Assembly: GCF_016786325.1 (NCBI RefSeq) | Contig: NZ_JADWYU010000094.1 | Location: 697-64,696 of the forward strand | DNA length: 64,000 bases | Origin: Frankia nepalensis | GTDB lineage: Bacteria > Actinomycetota > Actinomycetes > Frankiales > Frankiaceae | Direction of reading: 5' to 3' | Part shown: piece after piece, positions 24,561 to 33,120 of the stretch | How the letters are laid out: every line of letters starts with the position of its first letter | How positions within the stretch are numbered: the stretch's first letter is position 1 | Notes under the pieces: generated by a model | What the model was told of the DNA's origin: nothing | Databases searched by the model: none | What the model saw: the letters and a program-made list of their open reading frames with translations, nothing else | Program-made: the position numbers and the translations under genes

Positions 24561-26917
24561 CTGGGTTCCTCCGAAAGGGTTTCGGTGATCAGCAGGCCGG
24601 CGACAAGCTGGTCGGCGACCTCGGCCCGAAGCCCCTCGGCCGCGTCGGCGAGGGCTCGGTGGGCGGCGATCTGGTCGTCTAGGTCGGAGAGGACCGCGCC
24701 GATGCGCCGCTGCTCGGCGAGCGGTGGCAAGAGCACAGGAAGTGAGCCGAGAGTCTTGGTGCTGATGGAGGGAATCGCGGTCGCGGATTCCGCACGCCTG
24801 GTGATCCACTCCTGGGCTGGCCTCGAGGACAGCAGCGCCAGCAGATACCCGGGGTTCACGCCCTCGTGCGCGCGCAGGCGCATGAGGTTGGTGCCGAGCA
24901 GCCAATCCGCCTCGGCGGCGCGTACCCTGGCGACGGGCCCGACCGTGCCGGTCCGAACAAACAGGATGTCGTCCTCGCGCAGCGCGAAACGCGTCATCTC
25001 CGTCGCGTCGACGCGGGCGACCATCTGTGGCGAATCCGTTCGGATACGCCGATCCTGCAGGTCACGGGGCAGCACCACCGGGATCCCATCGGCGGCGCTG
25101 GACCGGATTTTCTTGATCACCTGGTTGGACGGACCGGCCTGTATGGCGCACAGATCTCCCAGCACGGCACGCGACCATCCATCAGGAAGATCGTCGGCCG
25201 CCGCGTCTCCACTGATCGCCGTGTCACCGCTCCGCAGGACTATGCCTGCCGCTTTCTCGTCCGCCGTGTGGGCGGCATGCATCTGGTCTGCCAACGCCGT
25301 GGCCGGGCACGAGGGAACCCGCACCAAGCAGTCGAGCGAGGTGGCGGGTGCCAGATACTCAGCTGGATCAAGCGAGTATCCAAGTCGCGCGATCTGGGCT
25401 GTTGGCACGGCGCGGGCCGCCCCGACCTTGCTCATCACCTCGGCGAGATCGGCCGTGCCTCCCGCCTGGGTCTGCCAGAGCCGGAGACAGGCAGTGACGG
25501 CGTCGATCTCCGCGGCAGCGAGACGCCGCTGGTTATCGACTATGGGACCGGGCCCTCGCACCTCGACGAATAGCACGTCGTCGCGGGCGGTGCCCGGGGC
25601 TCGCAGACCCCACAGCATCACCGCAACTCGCGTCGTCGCAAAGAGCCGTCGAGGCAGTGCGACGACGAACTCGACAGCGCCGGTCTCGATCATCCGCTGC
25701 CGGATGAACTGTTCCCGGGGATCATCGGACGCAGCCGCGCGGTTTGGCATGAGCATGGCAGCCAGGCCGCCCGGCTTGAGCGACGCCAGCACGTGTTGTA
25801 GCCAGGCGTAGTTGTCATTGCCAGGGGGCGGCGGTCCGAACAGCCAGCGCTCGTCCGGACGGCGCGCAGAGCTCGCGTTGAACGGTGGGTTGGTCAGGAT
25901 GAGGTCGGCGAATGGGCCCGGCGCGCCGAGCCAAGGTGTCTCCGAACCGAGCGTCAGGTGAACCTGCCCACCGTGCAGGTTGACGCCCATCTCGGCGAGT
26001 CGACACATGTCCGGATCGGGGCCGGCGGCGGACAGCGGGCCCGACCCGCCCGCCAGACGCGCTCCCACCAGCAACTCGCCCGCCCGTCCGTAGGGGTCGT
26101 GCAAGTGGACGTTGCTGTCCGGCTCGACAAACAGCGCGGTCATCAGATCCACCAGCGAACGCGGGGTGGTCGAGGAGCGGCCATCCGGGCGAGCCCACAG
26201 GTCATAGCGACCGAGCAGGTCACGGAATGTTTCCGGTGGTAGGTCCTCACACAGCCGGATGAGCTGTCCGACGTCCTCCACGGCCGGTCCGCCGAGCGCG
26301 CTGAAGGTATCGGCGGTCGCCTCGGGTGCCGACGGCAACCCCTGAGCCCGGCGGCCGACGTTGACCCGACGGCCCAGTCGCCTCATCAGTTGTCGCGGGT
26401 CGCTCTGCTCGTCGGTCGCGATACGCACGTCGTCGCGGAGCCCGGCCCACGACGCTGGATCTCTGTGGCGTAGGAAGAGCAGGCCAACTACAAAGTGGAG
26501 ATAGGCGGCCTCGGATCCTCCGCCGCGGATGCGGCGTCCGAGCGGCCCGAAGATTTCCGTGAGAGTTTCCTCGGCCGCGGCGTGGTCCGCCTGCTGCCGC
26601 GGGCCAGCGTTGGCCGACAGCCGGGTGGCGCGCCGCATCCGGTCGGCGTAGGTAATGCCGTCGGGTTCGCCGGCTCGCCGCTGGGCTTTGGGCACAGGGC
26701 GATCGGCGAGCCAGACCAGCATCTCGCTGAGGCGGAAGCGTTCCATCGCACCGTCGGCCACGGGCCGGGGAAAATCTGCGTGGCGACCCTGCCAGATCGT
26801 CACCGTCTCGCGGCTGACGCCCGCCCAGTCCGAGATCTCACGACGGGTGACCAGTGGGTCGGTGCCCGCGCTCCACTCCCTCCCCCGATCTGGGGGCGCT
26901 GTGCTGTCTGAACGCAT
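24557..26917 (-). CDS. Fused HsdM-HsdS-type N6-adenine DNA methyltransferase with N-terminal HTH
   Basis: 786 residues from ATG 26917. Order: an HTH of MerR/excisionase type (VTRREISDWAGVSRETVTIW, then FPRPV…FRLSEMLVWL) at about 25-75; a helical HsdM-like region; the methyltransferase core with a motif-I-like DPYGRAGELLVGARL and catalytic NPPF in DLILTNPPFNASS; and from about 610 a target-recognition domain as in HsdS (LPDGWSRAVLGDLCAIQAG, LPPLAEQRRIGAVLSDLDDQ). It should methylate adenine at a specific site. No HsdR-type nuclease gene is near. The HTH plus the upstream palindrome suggest autorepression. Confidence 0.8.
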   Translation of the reverse strand: MRSDSTAPPDRGREWSAGTDPLVTRREISDWAGVSRETVTIWQGRHADFPRPVADGAMERFRLSEMLVWLADRPVPKAQRRAGEPDGITYADRMRRATRLSANAGPRQQADHAAAEETLTEIFGPLGRRIRGGGSEAAYLHFVVGLLFLRHRDPASWAGLRDDVRIATDEQSDPRQLMRRLGRRVNVGRRAQGLPSAPEATADTFSALGGPAVEDVGQLIRLCEDLPPETFRDLLGRYDLWARPDGRSSTTPRSLVDLMTALFVEPDSNVHLHDPYGRAGELLVGARLAGGSGPLSAAGPDPDMCRLAEMGVNLHGGQVHLTLGSETPWLGAPGPFADLILTNPPFNASSARRPDERWLFGPPPPGNDNYAWLQHVLASLKPGGLAAMLMPNRAAASDDPREQFIRQRMIETGAVEFVVALPRRLFATTRVAVMLWGLRAPGTARDDVLFVEVRGPGPIVDNQRRLAAAEIDAVTACLRLWQTQAGGTADLAEVMSKVGAARAVPTAQIARLGYSLDPAEYLAPATSLDCLVRVPSCPATALADQMHAAHTADEKAAGIVLRSGDTAISGDAAADDLPDGWSRAVLGDLCAIQAGPSNQVIKKIRSSAADGIPVVLPRDLQDRRIRTDSPQMVARVDATEMTRFALREDDILFVRTGTVGPVARVRAAEADWLLGTNLMRLRAHEGVNPGYLLALLSSRPAQEWITRRAESATAIPSISTKTLGSLPVLLPPLAEQRRIGAVLSDLDDQIAAHRALADAAEGLRAEVADQLVAGLLITETLSEEPR

Positions 26918-26955
26918 GTGTGCATCGTGGCGGGAAGGGTCGGACAGCGGCAAAT

Positions 26956-26973
26956 GCGCATCGCGATGCGCAC
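26956..26973. promoter_or_regulatory. 18-bp perfect palindrome upstream of the methyltransferase gene
   Basis: TGCGCATCGCGATGCGCA is a perfect palindrome about 39 bp before the methyltransferase start, where a repressor would block transcription. The methyltransferase's own N-terminal HTH is an obvious candidate reader. The core CATCGCGATG is made of one CATCGC and one GCGATG overlapping head to head, the same hexamers found in the element's three iteron clusters. The rest of 26974-27217 shows no gene. Confidence 0.6.
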
Positions 26974-27217
26974 CTCGCATGACGAGTCCCGGTCGCGACC
27001 ACTCGAGGCGAGCACTCGCTCTACCAGCGAAGATGCGGTCCACGAAACGACCGGACCGACGCCATAGGGTTAACAGCAGTCCGAAACCCGTCCTGGCCTT
27101 CGCCGGCAAGGTGGGGCCTACGGGGCGTCCCGTAGCGAAGCATCCACGAACACGCCGGTCGGGTTCCGTCACGCCCAGACACCAGTCGCGCGGACCGGAC
27201 CGGCATTGCCAGCGTGA

Positions 27218-27637
27218 TCATGATGTTCCTCGGATGCTCTGCAGGAACTTTCCCGACCCGTCGTCGAGAACCCAGAACAACCAGCCGTTGCGGTGCGGGC
27301 TGACGCTCGGCTTGTAGTGGCCGACTACGGCACGAGCCGCGCCGGTCGGCGTCTTGAAGCTCTGTCCCCCCAGCGGCCCGGACGTGATGTCGATCCGGGA
27401 CGTCTTCGGGTCGTACCTAGCCTGCGTGCGGCGCCCTTCGTAGTCGGCGTACACCGCCACCACACCCATCGCCTCCGAATGCTGCTTTCCCTCCGTAGCT
27501 GACGACGCAGGCGAGGTCGGCATGCCTGTGTCAGCTACCAGACGGGCCACCACCTCGCCTGCCGTGCACCCGCTCATCCGTGCCGCCAGGGCAAGCGAGC
27601 GGTAGGTTTGATCGTCCACCTCGACCGAATGCGTCAC
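27218..27637 (-). CDS. Hypothetical protein with DUF4357/RAMA-like C-terminus
   Basis: 139 residues from GTG 27637, preceded by GGGAGG. The N-terminal 45 residues look like a small helical dimerisation region (VDDQTYRSLALAARMSGCTA). The C-terminus reads PLGGQSFKTPTGAARAVVGH, followed by RNGWLFWVLDDGSG. This resembles the short domain (S-P-T/S-x-A-A-x-A-V…G-W-x-F-W) found in restriction-associated DUF4357/RAMA proteins. The gene is just upstream of the fused methyltransferase gene and on the same strand, about 300 bp away, so a restriction-modification role is plausible. Confidence 0.5.
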   Translation of the reverse strand: MTHSVEVDDQTYRSLALAARMSGCTAGEVVARLVADTGMPTSPASSATEGKQHSEAMGVVAVYADYEGRRTQARYDPKTSRIDITSGPLGGQSFKTPTGAARAVVGHYKPSVSPHRNGWLFWVLDDGSGKFLQSIRGTS

Positions 27638-28037
27638 TTTGACCTCCCTCCCAGAGGGTAGAGCAAATGGAGGAGTTTAAGCAAGATCTTTAAGTGATCG
27701 CAGAGCCAGCTCCAATACCAGGCCGATCTTGCGCAGCGAGCTCGGCTGCGCCCGCCACGACGCGGGCCGGCGCGCAGGCCGGCGGCGACCAGCCAGTTCC
27801 GGACCTCTGCGGCCGTTCGTCGACGAACACGGCTCCGCGCCAGCGGCTGATCTTGACCTTGAACAGGAGGACGTCGTCGATCGCGCGGATGCGCTCGTGG
27901 GGGTTGTCTGGGTCGGCGAACTGCTCGGCGGCCTTCCGGAGCAGGGGATGGCCGACCTGGTCGAGCGGGGTGCGCGCCGAGGGCATCGGCAGTTGGTGGT
28001 CCTCGCATAGACAGCGCAGGGTGGGACGGACGGGCAC
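27634..28037 (-). pseudogene. Frameshifted toxin gene
   Basis: From GTG 28037 the frame encodes TLRCLCEDHQLPMPSARTPL and a compact sequence up to WRGAVFVDERP. The homologous continuation (AEVRNWLVAAGLRA) is found in another frame a few bases on, and the remainder is truncated. The first part therefore ends in nonsense. It lies directly downstream of an intact ribbon-helix-helix-like antitoxin gene, which is why I call it a broken toxin gene. Toxin family unidentified. Confidence 0.55.
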
Positions 28038-28040
28038 GGG

Positions 28041-28328
28041 TCACTCGTCCCAGTCGCCCGCGCCGCCGAGCTCCGCGATCCGCTCAGGCGACATCCCGGT
28101 CAGGGCCGCGACGCTCGCGCCGAGCGAACCGTCGAGCACACGCATCGACTCGACCATCCCACGGCGGACCTCCTCGCGGCGCAGCTCAAGGTAGGCCCGG
28201 GTCGCTTCGGCCACGAAGTCCTTCTTCGAGATGCCCAGGAAGTGGGCCGCCTGCGAGATCAGCTCATCGGTCTCCGGGTCGACCTTCAGCGGAGCCTGCC
28301 GTCGAGCACCAACAGTCGCCAACGCCAT
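28041..28328 (-). CDS. Antitoxin-like protein of a broken toxin-antitoxin pair
   Basis: 95 residues. It begins MALATVGARRQAPLKVDPET and continues DELISQAAHFLGISKKDFVA, EATRAYLELRREEVRRGM, a basic ribbon then helices typical of ribbon-helix-helix antitoxins, with an acidic tail ending GGAGDWDE. GGGAGGTGAG precedes ATG 28328. The toxin gene that follows four bases later is frameshifted, so this antitoxin appears to be orphaned. Confidence 0.65.
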   Translation of the reverse strand: MALATVGARRQAPLKVDPETDELISQAAHFLGISKKDFVAEATRAYLELRREEVRRGMVESMRVLDGSLGASVAALTGMSPERIAELGGAGDWDE

Positions 28329-28575
28329 CTCACCTCCCGCTCCTCAGTACCTAACGACCGCTGTCGGACTCGCTGTCTAGAACTTCGGCTCAGCAAGGCG
28401 ACCGCAGCCGGTCTCGCCGCTGGGAGCCACGCCGGTCGGGCTGCCCGGGGAGCGAAGTGACCTGGTACAGGTGACCGCGCTCCACGCTGGCGTGCCCGCT
28501 TCTCGCTCCTCGCCCCGGCGTGCGCAGCGGTCGGCTACCGGCGCTGGTCGCGGTAGCCGACGGGTGGGATTCCTG

Positions 28576-28602
28576 GGAGATCGTGGCGCAGCCACGATCT
28601 CC
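28576..28602. terminator. 12-bp stem, 3-base loop hairpin
   Basis: Perfect arms GGAGATCGTGGC (28576-28587) and GCCACGATCTCC (28591-28602). It lies 68 bp beyond the end of the leftward acetyltransferase gene (28670), the place for a terminator. There is no T-run, as is common for terminators in this kind of genome. Nothing else is recognisable in 28329-28669. Confidence 0.5.
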
Positions 28603-28669
28603 ATCTGTGCCGGACGGTATGGCGGTGTCTCAGGTCGTTGTAATAGCCCGCCTTGGTCGAGAGGCCTGT

Positions 28670-29239
28670 CTATGGCAGGTTGGCCTGCTTCTCCCAGGTC
28701 TCGCGGGTGATCTCATAGATGTTGCGGAGATCGCCGCCACGGTCGATGGGGCCTTCGGCGAGCGTCAGGCCAAGCTTCTCGGCGACGCGGATCGAGGCCG
28801 CGTTCTCCGGGTGAATGATGCTGATCACCCGGTCGCGGGGGTGTCCGAGCTGGGTGAAGGCGAACTCGAGGGCCGCGGCGCCGCCCTCGGTCGCGTAGCC
28901 CTGGCCCCACCGGTCCCGGCGGATCGTCCAGGCGACCTCGATGTCCGGCCAGCCGTACTCCTCGTAAAGCCCGGCCCGGCCCAGGAACTCCCCGCTCTCC
29001 TTGTCCCGGGCGATCCACATCCCGAAGCCGTTCAGCGCCCAGTGCCCGATCTGGAACGCCGTCATCCCCCACACCGCGCGGGTCGTGCTGGGCGAGCCGG
29101 TGTAGCGCGACATGTCGGGGTGGCCGGCCATGGCCAGGTACGGTTCGACGTCCTCGCCACGCCAGCCCCGCAGGACCATCCGTGGCGTGAGGACGGTCGG
29201 GATCGTGACGACGTCGGGTGTTCCAAAGGTCAGGGTCAT
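28670..29239 (-). CDS. GNAT-family N-acetyltransferase (RimJ/RimL-like)
   Basis: 189 residues. LTPRMVLRGWRGEDVEPYLA is the standard opening of RimJ/RimL-type acetyltransferases. The acetyl-CoA site is RRDRWGQGYATEGGAAAL, followed by VISIIHPENAASIRVAEKLG, the typical asparagine-containing strand-helix. The substrate could be a protein N-terminus or a small molecule. The start overlaps the end of the upstream XRE/TPR regulator gene by four bases, so the two are co-translated and this is the likely target gene of that regulator. Confidence 0.85.
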   Translation of the reverse strand: MTLTFGTPDVVTIPTVLTPRMVLRGWRGEDVEPYLAMAGHPDMSRYTGSPSTTRAVWGMTAFQIGHWALNGFGMWIARDKESGEFLGRAGLYEEYGWPDIEVAWTIRRDRWGQGYATEGGAAALEFAFTQLGHPRDRVISIIHPENAASIRVAEKLGLTLAEGPIDRGGDLRNIYEITRETWEKQANLP

Positions 29240-30516
29240 GCGCCGCTCCCGGGAAGTGCGAGGGCCGGGGTGACCAGTGCGCCGAGCGCCTGGACGTCCG
29301 GGTCCGAGGTCCACGGCCGTAGGTCTCGCCAGACCCGCCGCGCACCGGACATGATCGTCGATGTGAGGTGGCCGGCCGGGACGTCGACGGCGGCGCGGGT
29401 GGCCGCGACCGCCCGGCCGGGGTCTGGCTGAGCCTGCAGCAGATAGGCGAGGGCCAGGCACAGGTGGGCATGGGCCTGCTCCTCGTGGTTCGCGGGGTCG
29501 ACGAGTGCCAGCGCGTCGCGGGCGTGCCGCTCGGCCGCCGCGCCGTCGCCGAGTTCGATCGCGCAGACGGCGCCGAACATGGCGGCGCTGCCTGGGCTGA
29601 ACGGCGACGAGCCAGGCCGGGGCGCAACGGAGGTGCCCGCGGCGGCGCGCATGTCGGCGAGCACGTCGACGGTGGCCTGGGACCGGCCGAGCCTGGCCAG
29701 GCCGCGCGCCTCGTACGCGGCAAGCCGGGCGGCGAGATACGGCGCGGCGCCCGGGCGGGCCCGGGCCGCGACCTGGGCCGCCTCGTCCCAGCGATGGGTG
29801 TAGTAGGCGATGCTCGACCGCAGACCGGCGAGCGAGCCGACGAGGATGTCGTCCGCGACCTGGCTGGCATACCGGTCGGCGAGGTCGCAGAACCGGCGGG
29901 CGTCGCGGTACTGGCCGGCGGCGAACGCGAGCCGGCCGAGGTAGTAGGTCAGCTGGCCGCCGAGCCGGGTGGTCCGCAGGTTGTCGGTGACGGTGAGCCG
30001 CCGGTCGAGCATCGTCTCGACCTGGCGCCAGGCGCGCGATGCCGATGCGAGCAGCTGTGGGTGGGGCGTCGTGTCGTAGTGGAGCGCGAGGTCGGCGACG
30101 TCGTCCTTCAACTCGCCGAGCGTGACGGACGCGCCGAGAGTGTCCATGCGGCGGACGGTGTCGATCGCGAGCGCCGACAGCGCGGCGAACTGCCTGCGAT
30201 CCGTGGCGACCTCCTCGGCGTCGTCCCCCGCAGGCCCCGAGCCGGTGAAAGCCGCGACCTGTCCGCGCGGGCTGGGCGAGCGGGCCGCGCGCACCAGCGC
30301 GACGAGTGCCCCGCCGGCGGCCAGCTCCCGGTCGAAGGCTTTGAGCATCGTTTCAGACGGCACGATCCGGCCGCGCTCGCACTTGGAAATGATTGTGCGG
30401 GTCGACTCGGCGTCATAGTGGGGAATCCGCCCGGCCAGGCCGGACTGGGTCAGGCCCGCGGCCCTCCGCCTGTTCCTCAGCTCCTCGCCGAGCCGGACAG
30501 CCAGCGCGTCCTCCAT
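29236..30516 (-). CDS. XRE-family regulator with TPR-like sensor region
   Basis: 426 residues. The N-terminal XRE helix-turn-helix is AVRLGEELRNRRRAAGLTQS followed by TIISKCERGRIVPSETMLKA. The remainder is a run of helical hairpins (TYYLGRLAFAAGQYRDARRF, LAAYEARGLARLGRS, HAHLCLALAYLLQAQPDPG), as in the large actinomycete regulators that couple an HTH to TPRs. Co-translated with the downstream GNAT. A ligand or peptide signal is likely but unknown. Confidence 0.8.
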   Translation of the reverse strand: MEDALAVRLGEELRNRRRAAGLTQSGLAGRIPHYDAESTRTIISKCERGRIVPSETMLKAFDRELAAGGALVALVRAARSPSPRGQVAAFTGSGPAGDDAEEVATDRRQFAALSALAIDTVRRMDTLGASVTLGELKDDVADLALHYDTTPHPQLLASASRAWRQVETMLDRRLTVTDNLRTTRLGGQLTYYLGRLAFAAGQYRDARRFCDLADRYASQVADDILVGSLAGLRSSIAYYTHRWDEAAQVAARARPGAAPYLAARLAAYEARGLARLGRSQATVDVLADMRAAAGTSVAPRPGSSPFSPGSAAMFGAVCAIELGDGAAAERHARDALALVDPANHEEQAHAHLCLALAYLLQAQPDPGRAVAATRAAVDVPAGHLTSTIMSGARRVWRDLRPWTSDPDVQALGALVTPALALPGSGA

Positions 30517-30691
30517 GCGTGCTCCCCGTGAGGTTGGCAGGCAGTCCTGTCCCGGGCCACGCCGGGCCGTCAGAGAATTATGCGGAGCGTCATGCGCCAG
30601 GAACAGTGCGGGGCATCTACGACGAGGTGACGATTGTCGCCGGCGTTCCTTTCATTGCGTCATTGCGGGCGCGGCCAGGCGGGGCCTGCCG

Positions 30692-31825
30692 TCATGGTGT
30701 CGGCTCGTCCAGCGGTTCGTCGGCTGGTGCCCGGCTGGTCTGCTTGATCAGCGAGGCCAGTTCGGCGCGGGCGTCGTCACGGGCGGTTTCGGCGGTCTGG
30801 CGGGCGGTGTCGGCGCGGGCGGCCCGGTCGATGGCGTCGCGGGCCTCTGCGCGGGCGGCGTCGAGATGCGCGAGGGCCTGGTCGGCGCGGGCCTGGTGGG
30901 CGGCGACGGTTTCCTGCGCCGCCGCGAGGAGCTGTTCGGTGGTCTCGGTGCGCAGCCTGGCGATCTCGGCCGTCTGCCTGGCGGTTGATTCCTCGATCCG
31001 GGCGGCGGCGAGCTGCCGTTCCGCTTCCTGGCGGGCGTGGTGGGCCTGGTCGCGGTCGGCTTCGGCGGCCTGGATGTGGGCCGTGGCGCGGTCGAGGTCG
31101 GTGCGCAGGTGGGCGGCCTGGGTTTCGGCGATGTCCGCGCGGTGCCCGGCGGCTTCGGCGGCGCGCCGGGCCTGGTCGCGGTCCGCGAGGGCGGCGTCCC
31201 GGTCGGCGAGGGCCGCGTCGCGGGCGGCGTCGGCGATGTCGGCGCGGCGGGTGGCGTCGGCGGCGCGGCCGTCGGCGGCCTGCGCCCGGCGGGCCTGGTC
31301 CGTCGCCTGTTCTGTCGCGGCCGCGGCCTGTTGACGGGCCTGGGCGGTCTCGGCGCGGGCGGCTTCGAGTTCTGCCTGCATCTCGGTGGTGGCGTCTTCG
31401 GCGGTCAGCCTGGCCTGCTGCTCCGCGGCCAACGCGACCTCTGCGTCGGCGACGGTCTTGAGTGCCTCGGCGCGCACGGCGGCGAGTTCGGCGGCGACGG
31501 TCTCCGGGTCGGTCGCGGTCCCGAGCAGTTCCCGTGCGGCGCCGGCCGCCGCCTCGAAGTCGGCGAGCAGTTCGGCGAGCCGGTCGACCGTGGACCGCAG
31601 CGACGCGCCGGCGAGGCTCGCCGGCCGTTCGGCGCCGGCCGGCTCCGCCGGCGCGGGGGCGGGCTTGCGGGAGCGGCGGGCGCGGAACGCGGTCTGCGCG
31701 GTGTGGTCCGGCCGGGCGCAGTACCGCGGCGCCGGCCCGCCGGTCGCCGGCGGCGGCGCGGCTGGCTGGCCGCACCCCGGATACGCGCAGACCGTCCGGT
31801 CTGCGACATCCATTCGTTCGTTCAT
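30692..31825 (-). CDS. Zinc-finger coiled-coil protein (KfrA-like architecture)
   Basis: 377 residues. The N-terminus has a small Cys/His cluster (CAYPGCGQPAAPPP, RYCARPDHTAQTAFRARRSR) resembling a zinc finger. From about residue 75 to the end it is almost unbroken Ala/Arg/Glu/Asp-rich helix (ALADRDAALADRDQARRAAE is one stretch), a long coiled coil. The shape recalls KfrA-type plasmid proteins, which bind their own promoter and organise DNA, but the DNA-binding part differs. An array of CATCGC/GCGATG repeats lies 100-215 bp upstream and would be its natural binding site. It stands alone as a gene. Confidence 0.7.
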   Translation of the reverse strand: MNERMDVADRTVCAYPGCGQPAAPPPATGGPAPRYCARPDHTAQTAFRARRSRKPAPAPAEPAGAERPASLAGASLRSTVDRLAELLADFEAAAGAARELLGTATDPETVAAELAAVRAEALKTVADAEVALAAEQQARLTAEDATTEMQAELEAARAETAQARQQAAAATEQATDQARRAQAADGRAADATRRADIADAARDAALADRDAALADRDQARRAAEAAGHRADIAETQAAHLRTDLDRATAHIQAAEADRDQAHHARQEAERQLAAARIEESTARQTAEIARLRTETTEQLLAAAQETVAAHQARADQALAHLDAARAEARDAIDRAARADTARQTAETARDDARAELASLIKQTSRAPADEPLDEPTP

Positions 31826-31926
31826 TCGTTCAGGATATGTATGGGTTGGTCGATGCTCGTCGGTTTTTCACAGGCGGGTGAGCGCGAGGGCCGCCCTCGC
31901 GGTCGCCGTGCGAGCCACCTTCCCGG

Positions 31927-32039
31927 CATCGCACCCGGTGACGACATCGCCGGGGACATCGCGCGGGGCATCGCCTTCAGCCGAGTTCCAATCGGCGGCG
32001 ATGCCCCGCACGAGGGCCGCGGCGATGGCCTGCGCGATG
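31927..32039. repeat. Iteron cluster 1 (CATCGC / GCGATG, 12-bp register)
   Basis: CATCGC starts at 31927, 31945, 31957 and 31969; the last three are exactly 12 bp apart. After a 23-bp gap come GCGATG copies at 31998, 32022 and 32034, spaced 24 and 12 bp. The two halves are in opposite orientation, making a large imperfect dyad of direct repeats. It lies between the start of the coiled-coil gene (31825) and the end of the resolvase-like gene (32210). The remainder of this gap has no gene. Confidence 0.7.
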
Positions 32040-32209
32040 CGTGGTGGCCAGAAGCTGGAGGGTTGCCCTCGTCCGTGGGAGGGAGATCAGGCGGTGGTGG
32101 TGGCCTGGCGGCGGAACTCGATGGGGTAGCGGCGGGGGGTGCCTTCGCGGAGCCCGGTGGCCGGCGCCAGGCCGTGGGCCGATGGTCACCTCGAACAGGG
32201 CCTCGGCAG

Positions 32210-32626
32210 TCAGCCGGGCTCGGCCCGTCCGGCCCGGTGGTGTCGGCTCGGCCGTGGTGGGGCGTCGGCCTCGGCCGAGGGGCCGGTGCCGTTGGGGTTC
32301 ACGGTGCGGATCTCGTGGACGACGGTGGTGAACCGCTCGTCGACCTCCGCCCCGGAGGCTGGGGTGGTGGGTAGGTGTGACAGGTCGGGGATCAGGAGCA
32401 GTGTGTCTGGGTGGAGGGCGATCGTGTCGACGGCGAGTGCGAGGCCGGGCCGGTCGCTTTGGTTGGTGGTGGTGTCGCGGTCGACGAACACTTCGATCAG
32501 GTCGAGGCCGGTGCGCTGGGCATGGGCGGTGAGCTGGCCGTCGAGACCGTTGATCCGGTCCTCGTCGGCGTGGGGGACGCAGACGTAGCCGACAGCTGGG
32601 CGCGGCGTGGCCGTCGCGGTGCTCAC
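32210..32626 (-). CDS. Resolvase-like protein (serine-recombinase N-terminal fold)
   Basis: 138 residues from GTG 32626. It resembles the catalytic domain of serine recombinases without the C-terminal part: PAVGYVCVPHADEDRINGLD, GQLTAHAQRTGLDLIEVFVD and a late LALAVDTIALHPDTLLLIPD. The canonical serine (Y-x-R-x-S) is absent; the equivalent strand reads GYVCVPHAD. It is therefore probably a regulator or inactive paralogue. It overlaps the upstream gene by four bases and ends in a Pro/Arg tail. Confidence 0.55.
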   Translation of the reverse strand: MSTATATPRPAVGYVCVPHADEDRINGLDGQLTAHAQRTGLDLIEVFVDRDTTTNQSDRPGLALAVDTIALHPDTLLLIPDLSHLPTTPASGAEVDERFTTVVHEIRTVNPNGTGPSAEADAPPRPSRHHRAGRAEPG

Positions 32627-33120
32627 GCCGGCACCGCCGCTGGCGGGAGGGTGATCGGCGTCAGGCTGGCGCGCCAGGCGGTGATCTTCTCCCGGTGGGT
32701 GATCTCCCAGACGACGCGTAGCTGTGCATCTTCCCAGGTCAGGACGGTGACCGGGTGGGGGACGACGACGGCGCCGGATTCCCAGGTGCAGCGGGGTCGG
32801 GTTGGGCAGGTCACCAGTGGGACCAGGTCGGTGCCGGCGGCGGCTCGTCGCTGGTCGGCGAGGAGCCGGCCGACGGCGAGGGCGAGCATGATCTGCCTCG
32901 GGGAGGCCAGTGCGGGGCAGGCGACGGCGACGCGCGCGCCGGCTGACTGGGCGGCCCGCCAGGCGGCGGTGTCGATGGGTTGGTGGCCTGCCGGGATCCA
33001 GTCCGGCCACGGCGCGGCGTCGAGCAGGACGCCAGGTCGGGTGGGTAGCCGCACCGGTTCCAGGTCGGCGGGCAGCGGGCCGTAGCCGGCGCCGTCGAGG
33101 TCGATCATCAGGGGCGTCAT
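32623..33120 (-). CDS. Hypothetical protein coupled to resolvase-like gene
   Basis: 165 residues from ATG 33120; GGGAGG is five bases upstream. The sequence begins MTPLMIDLDGAGYGPLPADL and contains HQPIDTAAWRAAQSAGARVA and VLTWEDAQLRVVWEITHREK. No known domain. It shares a 4-bp overlap with the resolvase-like gene. The 384-bp gap to the divergent regulator gene (33505) contains promoter-type spacing but no gene that I can defend. Confidence 0.5.
   Translation of the reverse strand: MTPLMIDLDGAGYGPLPADLEPVRLPTRPGVLLDAAPWPDWIPAGHQPIDTAAWRAAQSAGARVAVACPALASPRQIMLALAVGRLLADQRRAAAGTDLVPLVTCPTRPRCTWESGAVVVPHPVTVLTWEDAQLRVVWEITHREKITAWRASLTPITLPPAAVPA

Noticed and set aside
28576-28602. Hairpin as a regulatory RNA
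   Set aside because: Position just after a gene end and the simple 12-bp stem are better explained by transcription termination.
30985-31461. Plus-strand frames opposite the coiled-coil gene
   Set aside because: Low-complexity Arg/Gly sequence mirroring the repetitive Ala-rich gene; no start signal.
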